Of a DNA stretch of 31,519 nucleotides, positions 1 through 7,176 are shown one piece after another. This DNA is from JAEDES01 sp964470055. GTDB taxonomy: Bacteria > Bacillota_I > Bacilli_A > RF39 > UBA660. The stretch covers positions 1-31,519 of the forward strand of contig CAYXZZ010000008.1 of the NCBI GenBank assembly GCA_964470055.1, given 5' to 3'. The first letter of the stretch is position 1; each line of letters begins with the position of its first letter. A program made the translations under genes and the position numbers. A model generated the notes under the pieces. That model worked only from the letters and a program-made list of their open reading frames with translations. It was not told the DNA's origin and searched no databases.

Positions 1-14
1 TTGATTATATTTAA

Positions 15-37
15 GTTCAAACTCTAAAAGTTCGAAC
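15..37 (-). terminator. Possible hairpin downstream of the tRNA pair
   Basis: A 9-bp stem (GTTCGAACT against AGTTTGAAC, one G-U pair) with a 5-nt loop lies just 3' of the tRNA-Thr gene. It is placed to end the tRNA transcript, but no real U-run follows, so it could instead be a processing signal. Confidence 0.4.
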
Positions 38-48
38 GTATTCGTCTC

Positions 49-122
49 TGGTGCCGAAAGACAGAATTGAACTGTCCGCTGATCCTTACCAAGGATCTGT
101 TTTACCACTAAACTATATCGGC
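49..122 (-). tRNA. tRNA-Thr(GGT)
   Basis: The minus strand folds as a cloverleaf: acceptor GCCGATA against TTTCGGC, a short D-loop, anticodon stem GATCC/GGATC around loop TTGGTAA (anticodon GGT), T-arm GACAG-TTCAATT-CTGTC, discriminator A and an encoded CCA end. The acceptor stem has one U-U mismatch (positions 6 and 67). It lies 6 nt after tRNA-Arg and is probably co-transcribed with it. Isotype is read from the anticodon; I am fairly sure. Confidence 0.8.
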
Positions 123-128
123 ATATGT

Positions 129-204
129 TGGTGTTCAGAAAGGGAATCGAACCCTTATCATCTCCGTCGGAGGGAGAAATTTTATCCAATTAAACTATCC
201 GAAC
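129..204 (-). tRNA. tRNA-Arg(CCG)
   Basis: Cloverleaf on the minus strand: acceptor GTTCGGA/TCTGAAC (one G-U pair), anticodon stem TCTCC/GGAGA with loop CTCCGAC giving anticodon CCG, T-arm AAGGG-TTCGATT-CCCTT, discriminator A and encoded CCA. It starts 12 nt after the lipoprotein stop codon, and a perfect hairpin CATAAAG-TTTC-CTTTATG (204-221) bridges the lipoprotein stop and the first tRNA base, which suggests termination or processing there. Confidence 0.88.
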
Positions 205-216
205 ATAAAGGAAACT

Positions 217-774
217 TTATGCTTCCTCACAAGTCGTTCCTACTTTACTTGCTAAATCAAGCCATAAAGAAAGTTTTGCCTTACCACTTTTAATAATATT
301 ATCTTCTTCTCCTTCAATGTCTAAAAGAGCATCTATATTAATCTTATCATAGTTAATTACAACATCATAAGTGACAGTATTACTATCCCTAATTAAACTT
401 ATGTCATAATACTTTAAACCATTATAATTATTTGCAATTCTCTTAAAAGCATCCTCATAAGTATCCAAACTCTCCTGATCACTAGATATAATCCTTTGAA
501 CTGAACGAAGTTCTAAAATATTACCTCTTTTGTATTGTACAACATAACTAATATCAACTTCAATACCATCAGCAGCAATCGCATCAGTAACACAATTTAA
601 AACCCCTGTTCCTTTTTCATCAAAATCATCATCAACAATCGTCTCTTTAATTGTAGTAGTTCCATTAACACTCGTTGTTTTTTCTTCTCCACCATCATCA
701 CACCCAGTAAGAATAAACATAAAACTAAAAAACAAAACTATCAAACTAATCTTTTTTAATTTCCTCTTCCTCAT
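217..774 (-). CDS. Predicted lipoprotein of unknown function
   Basis: Translated from the ATG at 774 the protein has 185 residues. It begins with a basic n-region and a hydrophobic segment ending in the lipobox LTGC (lipidated Cys at residue 25), then a DDGGEE acidic and Thr-rich linker, so it should be anchored on the outer face of the membrane. The rest is a globular domain that I do not recognise. The start at 774 is chosen because GGAGGGTG precedes it directly and because an in-frame upstream extension would put a long charged tail before the signal peptide. It overlaps the 3' end of the DUF1003 gene by 29 bp and is the last protein gene of that operon, before the tRNAs. Confidence 0.75.
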   Translation of the reverse strand: MRKRKLKKISLIVLFFSFMFILTGCDDGGEEKTTSVNGTTTIKETIVDDDFDEKGTGVLNCVTDAIAADGIEVDISYVVQYKRGNILELRSVQRIISSDQESLDTYEDAFKRIANNYNGLKYYDISLIRDSNTVTYDVVINYDKINIDALLDIEGEEDNIIKSGKAKLSLWLDLASKVGTTCEEA

Positions 775-1285
775 CTTCACCCTCCTGGATATATCTAAAT
801 ATTCTCTTTTGATTTCTAAGAATAACTTCCATTTGATCATGTAATGACTCTAAAATCAATTCACTTTTCAAATCAGTCCTATAATCATTTTGATTTCGTA
901 AACTATCCTTTTCTGCTTGTCTATTTTGACTCATCATAATAATCGGTGCTTGTAAAGCTGCAATACAAGATAGTAACAAATTAAGTAAAATAAATGGATA
1001 TGGATCAATCGCATTTTCTTCTGTAAGTAAAACTGCATTTAAAATTATCCAACCAATCAAAAAAACTACAAACAAAATAATAAATGTCCAACTACCACAA
1101 ATAGCACTAACCTTATCCGCAATCCTATCACCCATTGTCATTTTAGCCTCTTCTTGTTTATCAACATCAATCGCAATAGGTTGATCAATCAAAAGATCAA
1201 GTAACTCTTCTTCATCTTTTTCATCTAATTCATTATTTTTTAGTAACATCTTAACTATCTCTTTTTTAGTTCTTCTCTTTTCCAT
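746..1285 (-). CDS. DUF1003 family membrane protein
   Basis: This 179-residue protein has the DUF1003 signature: GDRIADKVSAICGSWTFI leading into a first membrane helix (about 65-86), then DPYPFILLNLLLSCIAALQ in a second (about 93-112), followed by QAPIIMMSQNRQAEKD. The N-terminal 50 residues are charged and helical, and the tail is acidic (EGEDEEEEIKKD). Both termini are probably cytoplasmic. The family is widespread and its function is not established. The start has AGAGGTG upstream. It lies 27 nt after the hydrolase gene and overlaps the lipoprotein gene, so the three form one operon. Confidence 0.88.
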   Translation of the reverse strand: MEKRRTKKEIVKMLLKNNELDEKDEEELLDLLIDQPIAIDVDKQEEAKMTMGDRIADKVSAICGSWTFIILFVVFLIGWIILNAVLLTEENAIDPYPFILLNLLLSCIAALQAPIIMMSQNRQAEKDSLRNQNDYRTDLKSELILESLHDQMEVILRNQKRIFRYIQEGEDEEEEIKKD

Positions 1286-1312
1286 TCATCTCACCTCTTT
1301 AGTATATCACTT

Positions 1313-2170
1313 CTACATTACAAAGTCACTAATCTCTTTAAACGCTTTCATTGTAATCTCTTCATCATTACAAGATAAAAAACCATGACTAGCAAACTTA
1401 ATGTTTAAATATCTATTTTCCTCATTATTCATCAACAACTTTTCTGCAAGTAAATGTCCATCATCTCTCAAAATATCCATATCACCAGTCGCAATTAAAG
1501 TTTTTGGAAAATTTTTCGTATAAATCATTTCCATCAAATCGCAACTATAATCATCTTTTTTCGGAATATTTCTGTTCAAATATCCCTCAATCTTCTTATC
1601 CAAATTAAAATTAACACTTAGACAAGCCTCATTCCACTCATATTCATTATAACTATCTCTAACTACCGGATAAAACATCATTATCTTATTAACGTCAATC
1701 TTCCTACTTAAAAGTTTTAAAACAACACTACCCAATATCTTACAACCAGTAGAATCTCCCATCAAAGTAATCTTATCGCTACTAATATTATTTTCTCCTA
1801 ATTCATCATATAAATACTTCACAACTTTAAAAACCTTATTCACAACACTTGGATACTTTCCTTTTTCACCAAAATAGTCAATCGCAATAACCAGCCTATC
1901 ACTTTCTCTAGCCACTCTTTTGCAAATTTCCTCATACTTACCATAACTGCCACTAACATTTCCATCTCCCACAATATAAATAATTGCCGAATTAATATTT
2001 GACACTTTCTTCGGATAAAAAACAAGTACCGGAAGCAATTTATCATCAAAAACCACTTTATAATTAGAAATATTCTTCTTCGATATAGTTGGATGAATTA
2101 TCTCATACACATTACGATATAATTTATACTTTTCAACTTCTCCAAAATTATCTCCTATTAATGTCTTCAT
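1313..2170 (-). CDS. Alpha/beta hydrolase, esterase/lipase-like
   Basis: The 285-residue protein has the elements of the alpha/beta-hydrolase fold: nucleophile elbow GDSTG at 138-142 (Ser140), a candidate acid in ATGDMDILRDDG near 230-240, and a candidate catalytic His in ASHGF near residue 266. The oxyanion region, normally HGGG in hormone-sensitive-lipase relatives, here reads VGDGNVSG, so the subfamily assignment is loose. There is no signal peptide, so it should be cytoplasmic. It is the first gene of a three-gene operon with the DUF1003 and lipoprotein genes. GGTGAAG lies before the ATG. The substrate is unknown. Confidence 0.8.
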   Translation of the reverse strand: MKTLIGDNFGEVEKYKLYRNVYEIIHPTISKKNISNYKVVFDDKLLPVLVFYPKKVSNINSAIIYIVGDGNVSGSYGKYEEICKRVARESDRLVIAIDYFGEKGKYPSVVNKVFKVVKYLYDELGENNISSDKITLMGDSTGCKILGSVVLKLLSRKIDVNKIMMFYPVVRDSYNEYEWNEACLSVNFNLDKKIEGYLNRNIPKKDDYSCDLMEMIYTKNFPKTLIATGDMDILRDDGHLLAEKLLMNNEENRYLNIKFASHGFLSCNDEEITMKAFKEISDFVM

Positions 2171-2196
2171 TCTACTTCACCATTTTTATAATAACA

Positions 2197-2227
2197 TAAA
2201 AAGAAAGTTCCCCTATATGAAACTTTC
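2197..2227 (-). terminator. Rho-independent terminator after the acyltransferase pair
   Basis: On the minus strand GAAAGTT pairs with AACTTTC around an 11-nt loop and is followed by TTTTT. It lies between the long PlsC gene and the hydrolase operon and separates the two units. Confidence 0.75.
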
Positions 2228-2248
2228 TCTATTTGACACTATTTTTCA

Positions 2249-3070
2249 CTATTTTTCAGAATTTTGTCTCATCAAACTAATAACTTCATTTCTAAGCATT
2301 TCATTAGCCTCTTCTAAATCTTCGCCAACTTTGATTGGTTTCCCGATTCTTACAACCAAATCTTTGCTTCGAAATTTATATGTACCAGTAATACCAAATG
2401 GGACTAAAAAAGCATCTGTCTTTTTCGCCATTGAAACTGCCCCAAATTTGAATGGAAGCAACATATGATACCAATACTCCTCTTTAGTAATTACATCTCT
2501 TTCAACTAATTCCAGTAAATACTCATTCGCCCTAATAATATTATTAATCATATCCATCTTTGGAATTTTCTTATCATCAACTAATTTCTCTAAATAATTA
2601 ACATAAGATGTTTTTTGTTTTTTCATTAACTTCGTAAACTGTTTATAATCAGGGTATACATCTTTACACATTTCATATAAAGTATCAATTCTTTCTTGTT
2701 TTAAACCATTTCTAGTTCCTTCTGGAAACAATCCTAAAGCATTTCCTTCTCTAAGAACCTCTAAAGCCCTACCCGTTGCATTTGTATCTTTAACACTTCG
2801 ATCAACTGGAATACAACCAGCCATTTTAAAAAACCAAGCCACTTTCTTATTATCAAAATATTCTCTTTTTGCCATATAATGAACAGGTCTTTTTGTCATA
2901 AGAATTGGTAGACATTGATCCATTAAATGAATATGATTTCCAACAATTAAAATTGCTTCATCTTTTGGAATATTCTCCTCACCAATAAATTTAGGATTAT
3001 AATACCACTTAAAGATAGAACCCAATACTGCCTTTAAAAATCTAAATCCATACATTTTATCTTTTGCCAT
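2249..3070 (-). CDS. PlsC-type acyltransferase with an ~80-residue insertion
   Basis: A 273-residue member of the lysophosphatidic acid acyltransferase family, which transfers an acyl chain to glycerophospholipid precursors at the membrane. It has the catalytic NHxxxxD motif (His46, Asp51), GCIPVDR in the middle block and FPEGTR at 115-120. In the usual family, and in the next gene upstream, the chain continues within about ten residues to PFKxGAVxMAK. Here about 80 mostly helical, charged residues (about 122-203) are inserted before LPFKFGAVSMAKK. The gene starts inside the 3' end of its paralog (14-bp overlap), so the two are translationally coupled. The acyl acceptor is uncertain. Confidence 0.85.
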   Translation of the reverse strand: MAKDKMYGFRFLKAVLGSIFKWYYNPKFIGEENIPKDEAILIVGNHIHLMDQCLPILMTKRPVHYMAKREYFDNKKVAWFFKMAGCIPVDRSVKDTNATGRALEVLREGNALGLFPEGTRNGLKQERIDTLYEMCKDVYPDYKQFTKLMKKQKTSYVNYLEKLVDDKKIPKMDMINNIIRANEYLLELVERDVITKEEYWYHMLLPFKFGAVSMAKKTDAFLVPFGITGTYKFRSKDLVVRIGKPIKVGEDLEEANEMLRNEVISLMRQNSEK

Positions 3071-3701
3071 TTTTCTTGCCTCTTTTCTTTACTTCTTTTT
3101 CGCCAGTAATTAAAAAATATTCACTTAGTTTATCACTTATATCATCCATAAGTTTTTCATTTTCTAAAGTTAAATCAACTTCAACCTTTCTCGGTTTTAA
3201 AAACTCAATCGTTATCCCTTTTCCAAACCACTTATACTTTCCAGTGATAACAAATGGCACTATTGGCGCACCTGTTTCCTTAGCCATCTTAACTGCACCT
3301 ATTTTAAAAGGCATCACTAAATCCGTCGTCCTATTAATAGTTCCTTCTGGAAATATCCCAATACACCTTCCACTATTTAAATGTTCATATGCTTTAACCA
3401 AAGCATCCTTATCATGTATTTTTCTATTTACCGGAATACAACTCATTGCTTTAACAACAATCCAACTTGCTCCATGCCACATTTCCTCTTTTGCCAAAAA
3501 ATGTACTTGGTTTCTTCCCGCAACTGCCACTAACATAACTGGATCTAACCATTTAGTATGATTACCCGCCAATACATAAGGACCATCTTTTGGAATATTT
3601 TCACGTCCTACAACAGTAGGTCTAAAAAACAAATAAACTAATCCCTTAACAATCGGCCTAATAATTTTATAAACAATTGTACTTCTTCTTTTCTTTTCCA
3701 T
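3057..3701 (-). CDS. plsC: 1-acyl-glycerol-3-phosphate acyltransferase (PlsC family)
   Basis: Using the ATG at 3701 the protein has 214 residues, a normal length for bacterial PlsC. Motif I NHTKWLD (His48, Asp53), the SCIPVNR block and motif FPEGTINR are all present, followed directly by MPFKIGAVKMAKETG and PIVPFVITG. It probably makes phosphatidic acid for phospholipid synthesis at the inner face of the membrane. The C-terminus is very basic. A GTG three codons upstream (3710) is an alternative start; neither has a good ribosome site, and the promoter lies only a few bases upstream. It heads a two-gene operon with the larger paralog. Confidence 0.88.
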   Translation of the reverse strand: MEKKRRSTIVYKIIRPIVKGLVYLFFRPTVVGRENIPKDGPYVLAGNHTKWLDPVMLVAVAGRNQVHFLAKEEMWHGASWIVVKAMSCIPVNRKIHDKDALVKAYEHLNSGRCIGIFPEGTINRTTDLVMPFKIGAVKMAKETGAPIVPFVITGKYKWFGKGITIEFLKPRKVEVDLTLENEKLMDDISDKLSEYFLITGEKEVKKRGKKNGKR

Positions 3702-3716
3702 AGCCACCACACTATC

Positions 3717-3745
3717 ATTGTACTATATTAAATTATATTAATCAA
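3717..3745 (-). promoter_or_regulatory. Sigma-A promoter for the acyltransferase pair
   Basis: Minus strand: -35 TTGATT (3740-3745), 17-bp spacer, -10 TACAAT (3717-3722). The expected start of transcription is near 3710, which leaves a leader of 10 nt or less before the coding region and fits the absence of a clear Shine-Dalgarno. Confidence 0.6.
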
Positions 3746-3746
3746 A

Positions 3747-3787
3747 TTAAAAAAAATTAAAGGACCTAGAAACTTCTAGAATCCTTT
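3747..3787 (-). terminator. Strong terminator ending the second NAD operon / murI
   Basis: On the minus strand AAAGGAT-(t)-CTAGAA pairs with TTCTAG-G-TCCTTT, a 13-bp stem with one bulge, followed by a run of eight T. It overlaps the last codons and stop of murI. Confidence 0.85.
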
Positions 3788-4491
3788 GAATTGATTATTT
3801 TAACTTCGCCTTGAATGTCACTTTCATTTAACAAGCCATTATTTTCTAGTTGCCTCGCCACTTCATTCGCAACTCCTCTTGAACCATCAAGTAATGTAAC
3901 CCCAGGCATTTCTTCTAAAATTTCTTTCTTAATAAAAGGATAATGCGTACATCCTAATACAATCGAATCAATATTCTTATCCTTATATTCGAAGAAAATA
4001 TTCTGTAAAATATTCTTTACTTCACTATTATCCTCTCTTTCAATTGCAGAAGCAAGACCAAAGCAAGGAACTAAATATATATTTTGATCATCTCGTTTAT
4101 TGTCTCGAACCAATTCATGAGTCCTTTCACTCTCTATCGTTACAGGAGTAGCCATTACCAAAGTATTTTTAAAGTTTTGATCACTTGCCATCTTAATAGC
4201 CGGAACACAGCCTACAAATATCAGTTCAGGAAACTCTTCTCTTAATCTTTTCATACATCTAGTAGTTGCTGTATTACAAGCAATCACAATCAGTCTACAT
4301 CCTTCACTTTTTAAATACTTAACTATTCTTCGTGTAATCTCCATTAACTCTTCATCGCTTTTTTCTCCATATGGACAATTTATACTATCTCCATAATAAA
4401 GAAAATTCTCATGTGGCAATACAGTCTTCAACTCATTTAAAATACTCAAACCACCGATACCCGAATCAAAAACTCCTACTTTATTATTCAT
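3766..4491 (-). CDS. murI: Glutamate racemase
   Basis: The 241-residue protein converts L-glutamate to D-glutamate for peptidoglycan. It has the N-terminal VGVFDSGIGGLS motif (Asp9, Ser10), the first catalytic Cys in ACNTATT (Cys72), and the second in VLGCTHYPF (Cys181), so the two-base racemase centre is complete. It is slightly shorter than the usual ~265 residues because of a short C-terminus. AAAGGAG lies before the ATG. It follows the DUF7666-like gene by 11 nt and a strong terminator comes right after, so it is the last gene of the nrtR-nadK transcription unit. Its presence shows that the organism builds a cell wall. Confidence 0.95.
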   Translation of the reverse strand: MNNKVGVFDSGIGGLSILNELKTVLPHENFLYYGDSINCPYGEKSDEELMEITRRIVKYLKSEGCRLIVIACNTATTRCMKRLREEFPELIFVGCVPAIKMASDQNFKNTLVMATPVTIESERTHELVRDNKRDDQNIYLVPCFGLASAIEREDNSEVKNILQNIFFEYKDKNIDSIVLGCTHYPFIKKEILEEMPGVTLLDGSRGVANEVARQLENNGLLNESDIQGEVKIINSKDSRSF

Positions 4492-4502
4492 ATTTTTCTC
4501 CT

Positions 4503-5021
4503 TTAAGAACCCCTTCTAAGTTTCATATATTGATATGCTTTTTCTACTGTATAAGCATCTTTATCATCTTCTTGATAGTAAGCAATCGCTTGTAAAACAG
4601 ACAAATCATTCATATATTTAACTTTAAAACTTAAGATTTCCTCACCAGATAATCTATATCCCTTAACAAATCTTTCAACTCTATAACTAGGCACTTCTAA
4701 ATACCGTCTAATTATTTCTTCTCTGTCTAGTACTCTTAATACCTTTAAATTTGAGGCAACATACATATCATAATATCCATTATAGTCATCATAGGCTTCT
4801 TTTATTTCACCACTGCCAACAACTTCTGCAATTACTACTTCTTCATCCATAGCATTAACATATCTTAATGTATCTTCAAGCCTTTCACAAAAATGAAATC
4901 CATTCCCAGCATTCCCAAAAACAACTTCACCAGAAACACTATATTCTTTTCCTTCTTCAAACTGTTGACCATATCTATTATTCATATTCTTATCGAATGC
5001 TTTATATCCTTTGATTATCAT
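4503..5021 (-). CDS. DUF7666-like protein of unknown function
   Basis: A 172-residue soluble protein. Its first half matches what I recall of the DUF7666 pattern: KGYKAFDKNMNNRYGQQFEEG, then GNAGNGFHFCERLEDTLRYV, which fits a GFHxCxxxxDxxxYx core, then an acidic stretch and a Tyr-rich segment. The C-terminal part (about 125-172) is helical. No catalytic residues can be named. It begins 18 nt after nadK and ends 11 nt before murI, with no terminator between, so it is expressed with the NAD genes. The ribosome site is weak. The family is uncharacterised; a link to NAD or ADP-ribose would rest on context only. Confidence 0.7.
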   Translation of the reverse strand: MIIKGYKAFDKNMNNRYGQQFEEGKEYSVSGEVVFGNAGNGFHFCERLEDTLRYVNAMDEEVVIAEVVGSGEIKEAYDDYNGYYDMYVASNLKVLRVLDREEIIRRYLEVPSYRVERFVKGYRLSGEEILSFKVKYMNDLSVLQAIAYYQEDDKDAYTVEKAYQYMKLRRGS

Positions 5022-5039
5022 GTTGTCGCAACACCCATT

Positions 5040-5834
5040 CTATTTTAAAAACTTATCATTAATCTTTTGAACAAAATTATAATCATTCATTCTAATGACT
5101 TTAACACATCTATTAATAACAGTCTCAATATATTCTACACCTTCATAGAAATTATTATCTCCATCAACTGTCACAATCAAATTACCATTATTTCTCTTTG
5201 GAATTAATCTAATCGGCATATTATCAGGAACAATAACAGAATTTGTCAAACTTCTATACGCCTTACTATTAAGAGGGGCTACTGGTGTAATTTGTAATGT
5301 ATGAAAAGTATTAAAAACAATACTTCCACCAAAACTCAAATTATAAGCAGTCGAACCAAACGAAGTTGAAACTAAAAGTCCATCTCCAACAAAGTTCTCC
5401 AACACACCACCATCTACAAAAACCTCTAATTCAGTTGTATTTAAAGCCTCGTCTCTAACAACAATCTCATTAATAGAACAGTGTCTAATTTCATCCTTTT
5501 TAGTTTTAATAACTACTTCTTGAACTCCAATTTCTTCAACCTTAAAATCTTCATTCTTTAATATTTCAATAAACTTATCAATCTCATCGACTGATACTTC
5601 TTGCGCAAAACCTAAAGTTCCGGCATTAATACCAATATAATAGCATTTTCTATTAAAACCAGCATTTTTAACCATTCGTAGGAAAGAACCATCTCCCCCA
5701 ACTGCAATAGCCAAATCATATCCTTCATCAACTATTGTAAACTTATTCTTAACCAACTTTTCTTTAACTTCTTTCGCAACCCTATTACTCTTTAAATTAT
5801 CATTTATAAATAATTTAATTTTTTTAATCTTCAT
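5040..5834 (-). CDS. nadK: NAD kinase
   Basis: Translated from the ATG at 5834 the protein has 264 residues and begins MKIKKIKLFINDN, as NAD kinases do. It has the GGDG nucleotide motif (46-49) in AVGGDGSFLR, the INAGTLGFA block, the INEIVVRD motif that binds the adenosine part, and a Gly-rich GDGLLVSTSFGSTAYNLS core. It phosphorylates NAD to NADP with ATP. A GTG further upstream at 5876 would add 14 residues unlike the family. The chosen start overlaps nrtR by 11 bp, so the two are translationally coupled. This places NADP formation under the same operon as NAD salvage. Confidence 0.93.
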   Translation of the reverse strand: MKIKKIKLFINDNLKSNRVAKEVKEKLVKNKFTIVDEGYDLAIAVGGDGSFLRMVKNAGFNRKCYYIGINAGTLGFAQEVSVDEIDKFIEILKNEDFKVEEIGVQEVVIKTKKDEIRHCSINEIVVRDEALNTTELEVFVDGGVLENFVGDGLLVSTSFGSTAYNLSFGGSIVFNTFHTLQITPVAPLNSKAYRSLTNSVIVPDNMPIRLIPKRNNGNLIVTVDGDNNFYEGVEYIETVINRCVKVIRMNDYNFVQKINDKFLK

Positions 5835-6651
5835 GTTTCTTATACTTAAACAAGTAAGATGGTCTGTGTCCTCCACCAGTTCTCATCTTCTTAGTTTTTT
5901 CTACCTTATCCGCAATAATTCTACGAAAAGCTGGATCTAATAATTTCTTATTTAAAATAACTTCATATACTTGTTGTAACTCACCTAAAGTAAAATACTC
6001 TGGCATCATATTAAAAACAATATCCGTATAATTTACTTTATTTCTAATTCTCTCCAATCCTGAAAGAATAACCTTCGCATGATCAAATGCTAACTTTTCA
6101 TTTTCAACTACTTCAAATTGATATCTATCAGTTGTTTTTTCCTTTAATATCTTCTTAATTGTAAACGTAATCAATTCACTACCATTATCCAAAGTAACTT
6201 CAACTAAATCATCTTTTTCTTCAATTAAAGTAACATCAAACCAAGAAGCATTTTCCACTTTCTGTGTCAATCTATTCTTATCAACTAATGCAACATATGA
6301 AGTAGAAACCACTCTCATTCTCGGATCACGATTTAAATCATCAAACGTATATAACTGTTCTAAATAAATATCTTCTAAATTAGTTTCTCTTTTCAAAACT
6401 CTTTTAGCACATTCCTCTAATGTTTCATTTTTTACATCTAAAAACCCTCCTGGAACGCACCATTTATTCTTATATGGATAATCCCCTCTCTTACAAAGTA
6501 AGATACTCATCATCTTTGTACTAGTCTTACGATAATTAGTTTGTTCCTGATCAGATACACTAACAAGTAATATATCTGCTGTCATACTCAACTTTTCAAA
6601 ACTACTTGAATCATAAGCCTTAAGGAATTCCTCTTCACTTTTAAATTCCAT
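5824..6651 (-). CDS. nrtR: NrtR-type Nudix-related transcriptional repressor of NAD metabolism
   Basis: The 275-residue protein has a Nudix domain (about 25-150) followed by a winged helix (about 205-275). The Nudix box at 69-92 is degenerate: the canonical REUxEExGU reads RVLKRETNL, so the catalytic glutamates are partly lost, as in NrtR repressors that sense ADP-ribose rather than hydrolyse it. The C-terminus has the typical FTLGELQQVYEVI and DPAFRRII segments. It lies between pncC and nadK, and two NAD operon promoters carry a palindrome over their -10 boxes, so it probably represses both and responds to ADP-ribose or a related metabolite. The effector and operator are inferred. It also seems to have its own internal promoter. 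Confidence 0.92.
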   Translation of the reverse strand: MEFKSEEEFLKAYDSSSFEKLSMTADILLVSVSDQEQTNYRKTSTKMMSILLCKRGDYPYKNKWCVPGGFLDVKNETLEECAKRVLKRETNLEDIYLEQLYTFDDLNRDPRMRVVSTSYVALVDKNRLTQKVENASWFDVTLIEEKDDLVEVTLDNGSELITFTIKKILKEKTTDRYQFEVVENEKLAFDHAKVILSGLERIRNKVNYTDIVFNMMPEYFTLGELQQVYEVILNKKLLDPAFRRIIADKVEKTKKMRTGGGHRPSYLFKYKKHED

Positions 6652-6676
6652 ACTACCACCTCATTTTCATAATCTG

Positions 6677-6705
6677 ATTATAACACAAAATTTATAATAA
6701 CAAAA
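6677..6705 (-). promoter_or_regulatory. Candidate internal promoter for nrtR-nadK
   Basis: In the 57-nt gap before nrtR the minus strand has an extended -10, TGT-TATAAT (6677-6682), with a poor -35 (TTTTGT, 6700-6705) at 17 bp. A GTTATTA half-site like the NAD palindrome lies at 6695-6701. This would allow regulator synthesis when the main operon promoter is shut. Confidence 0.45.
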
Positions 6706-6708
6706 CCT

Positions 6709-7176
6709 TTATTTTACAATATTCATAACCATTTCCACTATTTTTAAAATGACTTGTTCTTTATTTTCTTTTCTACTTCCTAAAGTAGCCTCAACTTTTT
6801 CTCTGTAATATTTCTTTTTTCTAGAATCATAAACACTAATAAACACCACATTATCTTCTCCATATGGATTATTCACATCGACTCTATTTAATTTACCAGT
6901 AATTCCTACTCCAATTGTACTATGAGCAAACTCACTAATATTCCTACTCATCTCATCGGCACATTCGCTACTATAAACACTATATTTATCGATAACATCT
7001 CTAGAAACACCCATTTCAATTTTATATTCATTAGAATAAGTAACTGCACTAAATTTTAAAATCTCACTCGCACCTTCAATATTAGTAATCGCATTCGCTA
7101 CTCCTCCTCCAGTACAAGACTCCATTGTCGCAATTGTTTTCTTCTTATCGATTAATAATTCAACTAATTCTTTCAT
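6709..7176 (-). CDS. pncC: PncC / CinA C-terminal family NMN amidohydrolase
   Basis: The 155-residue single-domain protein matches the CinA C-terminal family: MESCTGGGVANAI at 18-30 with the signature ESCTGG, SAVTYSNEYKIEMGV in the middle, and GVGITGKL before a Gly-Asp loop. Family members deamidate nicotinamide mononucleotide to nicotinate mononucleotide, returning NMN released by RNA ligase or pyridine nucleotide breakdown to NadD. There is no N-terminal COG1058 domain, so it is the short PncC form. Its ATG overlaps the stop of the ADP-ribosylglycohydrolase gene by one base (TAATG), which suggests coupled translation. Confidence 0.9.
   Translation of the reverse strand: MKELVELLIDKKKTIATMESCTGGGVANAITNIEGASEILKFSAVTYSNEYKIEMGVSRDVIDKYSVYSSECADEMSRNISEFAHSTIGVGITGKLNRVDVNNPYGEDNVVFISVYDSRKKKYYREKVEATLGSRKENKEQVILKIVEMVMNIVK

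Noticed and set aside
204..221. Terminator between the lipoprotein gene and tRNA-Arg
   Set aside because: The hairpin is perfect (7 bp, 4-nt loop) but no U-run follows, and it shares its last base with the tRNA; it is more likely a processing or chance structure.
2217..3561. Plus-strand open frames opposite the acyltransferase genes
   Set aside because: They have no ribosome sites, are antisense to clear PlsC genes and have a composition expected from the reverse of coding sequence.
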